A stretch of DNA of 16,641 bases from Candidatus Omnitrophota bacterium (lineage in GTDB: Bacteria > Omnitrophota > Gorgyraeia > JABMQH01), in contig JAPLLL010000049.1 in the NCBI GenBank assembly GCA_026387595.1, forward strand, positions 1-16,641, written 5' to 3'. The notes under the pieces were generated by a model. It made no database searches. It was not told the origin of the DNA and worked only from the letters and a program-made list of their open reading frames with translations. Made by a program: the position numbers and the translations under genes. This document shows, in pieces, positions 12,669 to 16,641 of this stretch (position 1 is the first letter of the stretch; every line of letters begins with the position of its first letter).

Positions 12669-14186
12669 ATGGGAAACGATACCGGTTTCGATAACGAGAA
12701 ATATTTAAACGAACAGACACAGGCAATACTTGAACGCGTCAAAAAATTCGACAATAAGCTGTATCTTGAATTCGGCGGCAAGATAATTTTTGATTACCAC
12801 GCCTCGCGCGTACTGCCCGGATTTGACCCGAATGTGAAGATGAGGCTGTTCCAGAAGCTGAAGGACAGGGCGGATATCATACTCTGTATCTACGCGGGCG
12901 ATATAGAGCGCAGGAAGGTAAGGGCGGATTTCGGCATAACATACGACGCGGACGCGCTTAAGCTAATAGACGACCTGAGGGACGACGGTATAGAGGTGAC
13001 AGCGGTTGTGATAACCCGTTTTGATAACCAGCCGTCAGTGAAGATATTTAAGAACAAACTTGAACGCCGCGGCGTAAAAGTATATACCCACCGCTTTACA
13101 AAGGGATATCCCACGGATGTTGATATGATAGTCAGTGACGAGGGTTACGGCGCAAATCAGTATATAGAAACAAAACACCCGCTTGTGATAGTCACGGGCC
13201 CCGGCCCTGGCAGCGGCAAACTCGCAACGTGCCTTTCACAGCTGTATCATGACTACAGGAAAGGCCTCAAATCCGGATATGCGAAATTTGAAACATTCCC
13301 GATCTGGAATATCCCGCTTAAGCATCCGGTGAACGTGGCATATGAGGCCGCGACCGCTGACATAAAAGATTTCAACCTGGTAGACCCGTTCCATCTTAAG
13401 GCGTACAACAAGACCGCTATAAACTACAATCGCGACGTGGAAGTGTTCCCAGTCCTGAAAAGGATACTTGAGAAAATAACAGGAGCGGAGGCCATGTATA
13501 AATCCCCGACTGATATGGGCGTGAACCGCGCGGGCTTCGGCATAGTGAACGATAAGGCCGTGCAGCAGGCCGCGACACAGGAGATAATAAGGCGCTATTT
13601 CAGGTATTCGTGCGAATACATGATGGGCTTCGTGGACAAAGACACGGTTCAAAAAGTAGAGTCGCTGATGAGCGAACTCAAGCTCAAGCCCGAGGACAGG
13701 AAAGTCGTAAAGCCGGCCAGAGAGGCGGCCGTTGAGGCGCGTAAGAAAAATAAGGGGAGCAACGGCGTATTCTGCGGGGGCGCGATAGAGCTTAAGGATG
13801 GTTCGATTGTAACCGGCAAGAATTCGATATTGATGCATTCCGCCTCAAGCCTTGTATTGAACGCGATAAAAAAACTGGCGGAGCTGCCGGACAAGATACA
13901 CATCCTTGCGCCGAATGTAATTGAATCCATAGGCAACCTTAAAAAGAATGTGCTGGCTGCAAAGACAGTGAACCTGGACCTGGAAGAGACGCTTATCGCG
14001 CTCAGCATAAGCGCCGCGTCAAATCCGACGGCTCAGCTGGCAATGGAAAAATTAAAAGAGCTGAAGGGCTGCGAGGTCCATCTTACGCATATACCCACGC
14101 CCGGAGACGAGGCGGGATTAAGAAGGCTCGGCGTTAATCTTACAAGCGAACCCGCTTTTTCGACCAAGAGCCTGTTTGAGGCATAG
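12669..14186 (+). CDS. DUF1846 family protein
   Basis: The 505-residue protein matches the DUF1846 (UPF0371) family over its length: GFDNEKYLNEQTQAILERVKKFDNKLYLEFGGK, DYHASRVLPGFDPNVK, VRADFGITYD, VVITRFDNQPSVKIFKNKLERRGVKVYTH, KGYPTDVDMIVSDEGYGANQYIET, GPGPGSGKLATCLSQLYHDY and NYNRDVEVFPVLKRILEKI are family segments. GPGPGSGK (about 177-184) is a glycine-rich loop resembling a P-loop without being a strict Walker A. Members are cytoplasmic; structures exist, but I know of no firm biochemical role. I chose ATG 12669 because GGAG (12658-12661) lies 7 bases before it and the first residues match the family; a longer in-frame start at 12642 would overlap dinB. It begins one base after the dinB stop. 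It appears intact. Confidence 0.9.
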   Translation: MGNDTGFDNEKYLNEQTQAILERVKKFDNKLYLEFGGKIIFDYHASRVLPGFDPNVKMRLFQKLKDRADIILCIYAGDIERRKVRADFGITYDADALKLIDDLRDDGIEVTAVVITRFDNQPSVKIFKNKLERRGVKVYTHRFTKGYPTDVDMIVSDEGYGANQYIETKHPLVIVTGPGPGSGKLATCLSQLYHDYRKGLKSGYAKFETFPIWNIPLKHPVNVAYEAATADIKDFNLVDPFHLKAYNKTAINYNRDVEVFPVLKRILEKITGAEAMYKSPTDMGVNRAGFGIVNDKAVQQAATQEIIRRYFRYSCEYMMGFVDKDTVQKVESLMSELKLKPEDRKVVKPAREAAVEARKKNKGSNGVFCGGAIELKDGSIVTGKNSILMHSASSLVLNAIKKLAELPDKIHILAPNVIESIGNLKKNVLAAKTVNLDLEETLIALSISAASNPTAQLAMEKLKELKGCEVHLTHIPTPGDEAGLRRLGVNLTSEPAFSTKSLFEA

Positions 14187-14188
14187 GT

Positions 14189-14896
14189 GTGGAAAATTTA
14201 AGGCTGGAACTTGTCAGTATAATAACGCAGTGCGCCGGCGTAAAGACGTTCAGGTTCAGGCTGGATAAAGAGGTCCCACGCAAGCCGGGACAGTACCTTA
14301 TATTCACCCTGGATGTAAACGGTAAGCAGGTGCCCAAGGCGTTTTCTATTTCCAGTTCTCCCACGGAAAAGGGCTATATAGAATTTACAAAAAAACTGAC
14401 AGACAGCGATTTTTCAAAAACCCTTGATGCCCTTAAACCCGGCGGCCTGTTTTCGCTGCGGCTGCCGATGGGTAAATTCACTTTTGAAGGCGAGTTCCCG
14501 AAGGCCGCTTTTTTAAGCGGCGGTATAGGCATAACGCCCATACGCAGTATTTTTAAATACGCGACCGATATAAAGCTTTCCTCAAGTCTTGTATTGTTAT
14601 ATTCCGCGAGAGTGCCCGAGCAATGCGTATTTAAAAATGATTTCGCGGTGATGCAGAAAGAAAATAAAAACATCAAAATGGTCTACACCCTTACCGATTG
14701 CAAAGAGGAGGTGCCGGGCTTCAGGTTCGGCGCGATAAACGAGGCTATGGTCAAAGAAGATGTCCCTGATTATAAAGAGCGCAAATTTTTTATGTGCGGG
14801 CCGCCCGGCATGGTGGAGGCGATGCGTGCGATGCTTTTGACAGGGCTGGGCATTTCTAAGGAAAGTATTATAACCGAGGATTTTACCGGATATTAA
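14189..14896 (+). CDS. FAD/NAD(P)H oxidoreductase, ferredoxin-reductase fold
   Basis: This 235-residue stand-alone flavin reductase has the two domains of the ferredoxin-NADP reductase superfamily. The N-terminal barrel has KPGQYLIFTL (32-41) and KAFSISSSP (50-58), the FAD-binding 'R.YS..s.p' motif with Lys-Ala in place of Arg-x. The C-terminal nucleotide domain has FLSGGIGITPIRSI (108-121, the NAD(P)H pyrophosphate loop), VLLYSAR and FMCGPPGMVEAMRAML (201-216), and ends EDFTGY, whose terminal aromatic would stack on the flavin. No [2Fe-2S] domain is fused, so the electron partner is unknown. GTG 14189 starts 2 bases after the DUF1846 stop and follows GAGG (14178-14181) by 7 bases. The family includes reductases for oxygenases, ferredoxins and hydrogenases; the context (DUF1846, TrpB2) does not decide between them. 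Confidence 0.85.
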   Translation: MENLRLELVSIITQCAGVKTFRFRLDKEVPRKPGQYLIFTLDVNGKQVPKAFSISSSPTEKGYIEFTKKLTDSDFSKTLDALKPGGLFSLRLPMGKFTFEGEFPKAAFLSGGIGITPIRSIFKYATDIKLSSSLVLLYSARVPEQCVFKNDFAVMQKENKNIKMVYTLTDCKEEVPGFRFGAINEAMVKEDVPDYKERKFFMCGPPGMVEAMRAMLLTGLGISKESIITEDFTGY

Positions 14897-14915
14897 TAAC
14901 GAAAGGAAAATGGCT

Positions 14916-16256
14916 ATGGACAAAGAGTATATAACGCTGCCAAAAAAGGATATTCCCCAACGGTGGTATAATGTGCTGGCTGACCTTCCCGTACCGCTTC
15001 CGCCTCCGCTTAATCCGGGAACCGGCAAACCGCTCGGGCCGCAGGACCTGGCCCCGATATTCCCGATGTCGCTGATACAACAGGAGATGAGCCAGGAGAA
15101 ATGGATAGATATCCCGAATGAAATACTGGATGTATATAAAATATGGCGGCCGGCGCCTTTGCACAGGGCAACCCGCCTTGAGAAGGCGCTTAAGACAAAG
15201 ACAAGGATCTACTATAAGAATGAGAGCCTGAGCCCGGCAGGTAGCCATAAGCCCAATACAGCTGTTGCGCAGGCGTATTACAACAAAAAAGAAGGCGTAA
15301 AGCGGATCTGTACCGAAACCGGGGCGGGCCAGTGGGGGTCCGCGATTTCGTTCGCGTGCAAGGTGTTCGGGTTAAAGTGCACGGTTTACATGGTAAGAGT
15401 AAGTTATGAACAGAAACCGTACAGAAAATCGCTTATGCGCGTATGGGGGGCGGATGTATATGCTTCCCCCACGAATCTCACGAAATCAGGCAAGGCGATC
15501 CTTGCGCAGGACCCGAATTCGCCGGGCAGTTTGGGCATGGCGATATCCGAAGCTGTTGAAGATGCCGCAATGCACGATGACGCGAAATACGCCCTTGGCA
15601 GCGTTCTGAATCACGTGCTTTTGCATCAGACCGTTATCGGGCTTGAGACAAAGAAGCAGCTTGAGATGATAGGCGAAGCCCCCGACGTATTGATCGGCTG
15701 CGTAGGCGGAGGCAGCAATTTTGCGGGCCTGTGCCTGCCGTTCATCCAGGATAAGATTAAAGGTAAAAAAATAAAGATCATTGCGGTTGAGCCGACAGCG
15801 TGCCCCACGATCACAAAGGGCCTGTATGAATACGATTTCGGGGACACGGCTGAGCTTACGCCGCTTGTTAAGATGTACACGCTCGGCCACAGCTTTGTGC
15901 CGCCCGGCATACACGCGGGCGGGCTGCGGTATCACGGCATGGCGCCCATCGTGTCGTTACTTGCGAAACAGGGGCTGATCGAGGCAAAGGCATACGCGCA
16001 GAATCCTGTTTTCGAGGCAGGCATATTATTTGCCGAGACGGAAGGACTGCTGCCCGCGCCTGAGGCGTCTCACGCTATAAAATGCGCGATAGACGAAGCG
16101 AAAAAGAACGAGGATAAATGCGTTGTATTTAATTACAGCGGACACGGATTTTTCGATCTTTCCGCCTATGACGCGTACCTGGACAATAAACTTGAGGATT
16201 ACGAATATCCGGAAGAGAAAATAAAAGAGGCGTTGAAGAATACGCCTAAAATATGA
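14916..16256 (+). CDS. trpB: TrpB2-type tryptophan synthase beta chain (PLP enzyme)
   Basis: TrpB joins indole and L-serine to tryptophan using PLP. This protein of about 446 residues is of the longer TrpB2 type: an extended N-terminus (WYNVLADLPVPLPPPLNPGTGKPLGPQDLAPIFP), then RPAPLHRATRLEKALKTKTRIYYKNESLSPAGSHKPNTA with the PLP-binding Lys in SHKPNT (Lys112 from this start). Next come TETGAGQWG with the catalytic Glu, the phosphate loop CVGGGSNFAG, HAGGLRYHGMAPI and FNYSGHGFFD. I prefer ATG 14916, because AAGGA (14903-14907) lies 8 bases before it; ATG 14910, in frame two codons earlier, is only 2 bases from that site. No trpA lies nearby, as is usual for TrpB2. The stop overlaps the next gene (ATGA). 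TrpB2 may salvage indole or act on other beta-substrates, so tryptophan synthesis is likely but not certain. Confidence 0.92.
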   Translation: MDKEYITLPKKDIPQRWYNVLADLPVPLPPPLNPGTGKPLGPQDLAPIFPMSLIQQEMSQEKWIDIPNEILDVYKIWRPAPLHRATRLEKALKTKTRIYYKNESLSPAGSHKPNTAVAQAYYNKKEGVKRICTETGAGQWGSAISFACKVFGLKCTVYMVRVSYEQKPYRKSLMRVWGADVYASPTNLTKSGKAILAQDPNSPGSLGMAISEAVEDAAMHDDAKYALGSVLNHVLLHQTVIGLETKKQLEMIGEAPDVLIGCVGGGSNFAGLCLPFIQDKIKGKKIKIIAVEPTACPTITKGLYEYDFGDTAELTPLVKMYTLGHSFVPPGIHAGGLRYHGMAPIVSLLAKQGLIEAKAYAQNPVFEAGILFAETEGLLPAPEASHAIKCAIDEAKKNEDKCVVFNYSGHGFFDLSAYDAYLDNKLEDYEYPEEKIKEALKNTPKI

Positions 16257-16641
16257 TCAAAAGAGGCATAGCGACTTTCACGCTTGATACGGGCAAGTGC
16301 CCGCGGTGGCTCTTTGACAGGATGGTCTCACTTGGCAGGCAGATGGTCCATGTAATAGCCGCCGAGTACGGCCCGGATGAATTTATAGAAAGGATAGCCG
16401 ACCCTGTGTGGTTCCAGTCGCTTGGCACTGTCCTTGCGTTTGACTGGAACGCCTCCGGCCTGACAACAATACTTACGGCTGCGTTAAAAGAGTCAATAAG
16501 GGGCAGGGAGAAAGAACTGGGGATCTTTATCTGCGGCGGGAAGGGAAAGACATCGCGCAAAACGCCGGACCAGATAATAGAATGGGGAGAAAAGCTGAGC
16601 CTGCCGTCCGCAGGTGTTGATAACCTGGTTTATAATTCAAG
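16253..16641 (+). CDS. DUF763 family protein, N-terminal part (cut by window end)
   Basis: The frame is open from ATG 16253 to the end of the window (129 codons). It starts on the trpB stop (ATGA overlap), implying translational coupling. The sequence MIKRGIATFTLDTGKCPRWLFDRMVSLGRQMVHVI...EYGPDEFIERIADPVWFQSLGTVLAFDWNASGLTT, followed by LKESIRG and GIFICGGKGKTSRKTPDQI, matches the N-terminus of DUF763 proteins ('G.a.lpLh.GkaP.WLf.RM..L....' then 'PfWFQaLg.vLgfDWHSSG.TT', then 'gGKG..Sr.tP'). This family is found in archaea and some bacteria and, to my knowledge, lacks a firmly assigned function. Here Asn replaces the common His of the DWHSSG motif (DWNASG). Nothing past residue 129 can be judged. 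Confidence 0.87.
   Translation, partial: MIKRGIATFTLDTGKCPRWLFDRMVSLGRQMVHVIAAEYGPDEFIERIADPVWFQSLGTVLAFDWNASGLTTILTAALKESIRGREKELGIFICGGKGKTSRKTPDQIIEWGEKLSLPSAGVDNLVYNS

Noticed and set aside
13190..13225. GPGPGSGK in the DUF1846 protein as a Walker A ATPase site
   Set aside because: It resembles a P-loop but the family is not a recognised P-loop NTPase, and no Walker B or helicase-type motifs follow. Recorded only as a glycine-rich loop.
13236..13838. Minus-strand ORF of 200 codons
   Set aside because: It is a shadow of the intact DUF1846 gene, whose plus-strand protein is conserved throughout.
14964..14974. TGGTATAAT promoter-like sequence
   Set aside because: It lies inside the conserved N-terminal coding region of trpB (WYN codons), with no -35 and no start codon close downstream.
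1..16641. CRISPR array, tRNA, rRNA, insertion sequence or phage genes
   Set aside because: No regularly spaced repeats, tRNA cloverleaf, rRNA-like segment, transposase or integrase signature was seen on either strand.

Overview
The window looks like bacterial chromosome of moderate GC, with every gene on the + strand and almost no intergenic DNA (largest gap about 80 bases; no stretch over 300 bases lacks a gene). Heavy use of ATA (Ile) and AGG (Arg) codons, a fused PilM-PilN protein, many small pseudopilins, a TrpB2-type tryptophan synthase beta chain, DUF1846 and DUF763 together suggest an uncultured Gram-negative lineage such as Omnitrophota (Candidatus Omnitrophica) or a relative. That placement is inference from gene content and style, not from a search. 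I see no rRNA, tRNA, CRISPR array, transposase or integrase.

Positions 1-9844 form a type IV pilus / type II secretion-like assembly locus. In order it holds the C-terminal end of the GspE/PilB ATPase, the GspF/PilC platform protein, a GspG-like pilin, a probable major pilin with a perfect Shine-Dalgarno, a YfhO-family membrane protein (putative GT-C glycosyltransferase), GspH-, GspI- and GspJ-like minor pseudopilins, a 538-residue PilX/GspK-like pseudopilin with a repetitive beta-helix-like body, a PilM-PilN fusion, PilO-like and PilP-like proteins. Most junctions are overlaps or gaps of a few bases. Two internal extended -10 promoters sharing ATGGTATACT sit directly on the starts of the gspH-like gene and pilMN, so those transcripts may be leaderless. 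No secretin or prepilin peptidase gene is present.

Positions 9831-16641 hold housekeeping and poorly characterised genes in the same direction: uppP (undecaprenyl-diphosphate phosphatase), an exported HEAT-repeat protein, dinB (DNA polymerase IV), a DUF1846 protein, an FAD/NAD(P)H oxidoreductase of the ferredoxin-reductase fold, a TrpB2 protein and the start of a DUF763 protein.

The most striking feature is that five genes are broken in the same way: gspF, the yfhO-like gene, the gspJ-like gene, pilO and dinB. In each, the reading frame changes inside the gene, the sequence after the break is still clean coding sequence of the same family, and in at least four a conserved piece of the protein is missing. 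This means either real recent deletions or a systematic assembly or strain-merging artefact. A second notable item is a dispersed-type palindromic repeat inserted in frame in the YfhO-family gene, translated as VIARSPEGATKQS.
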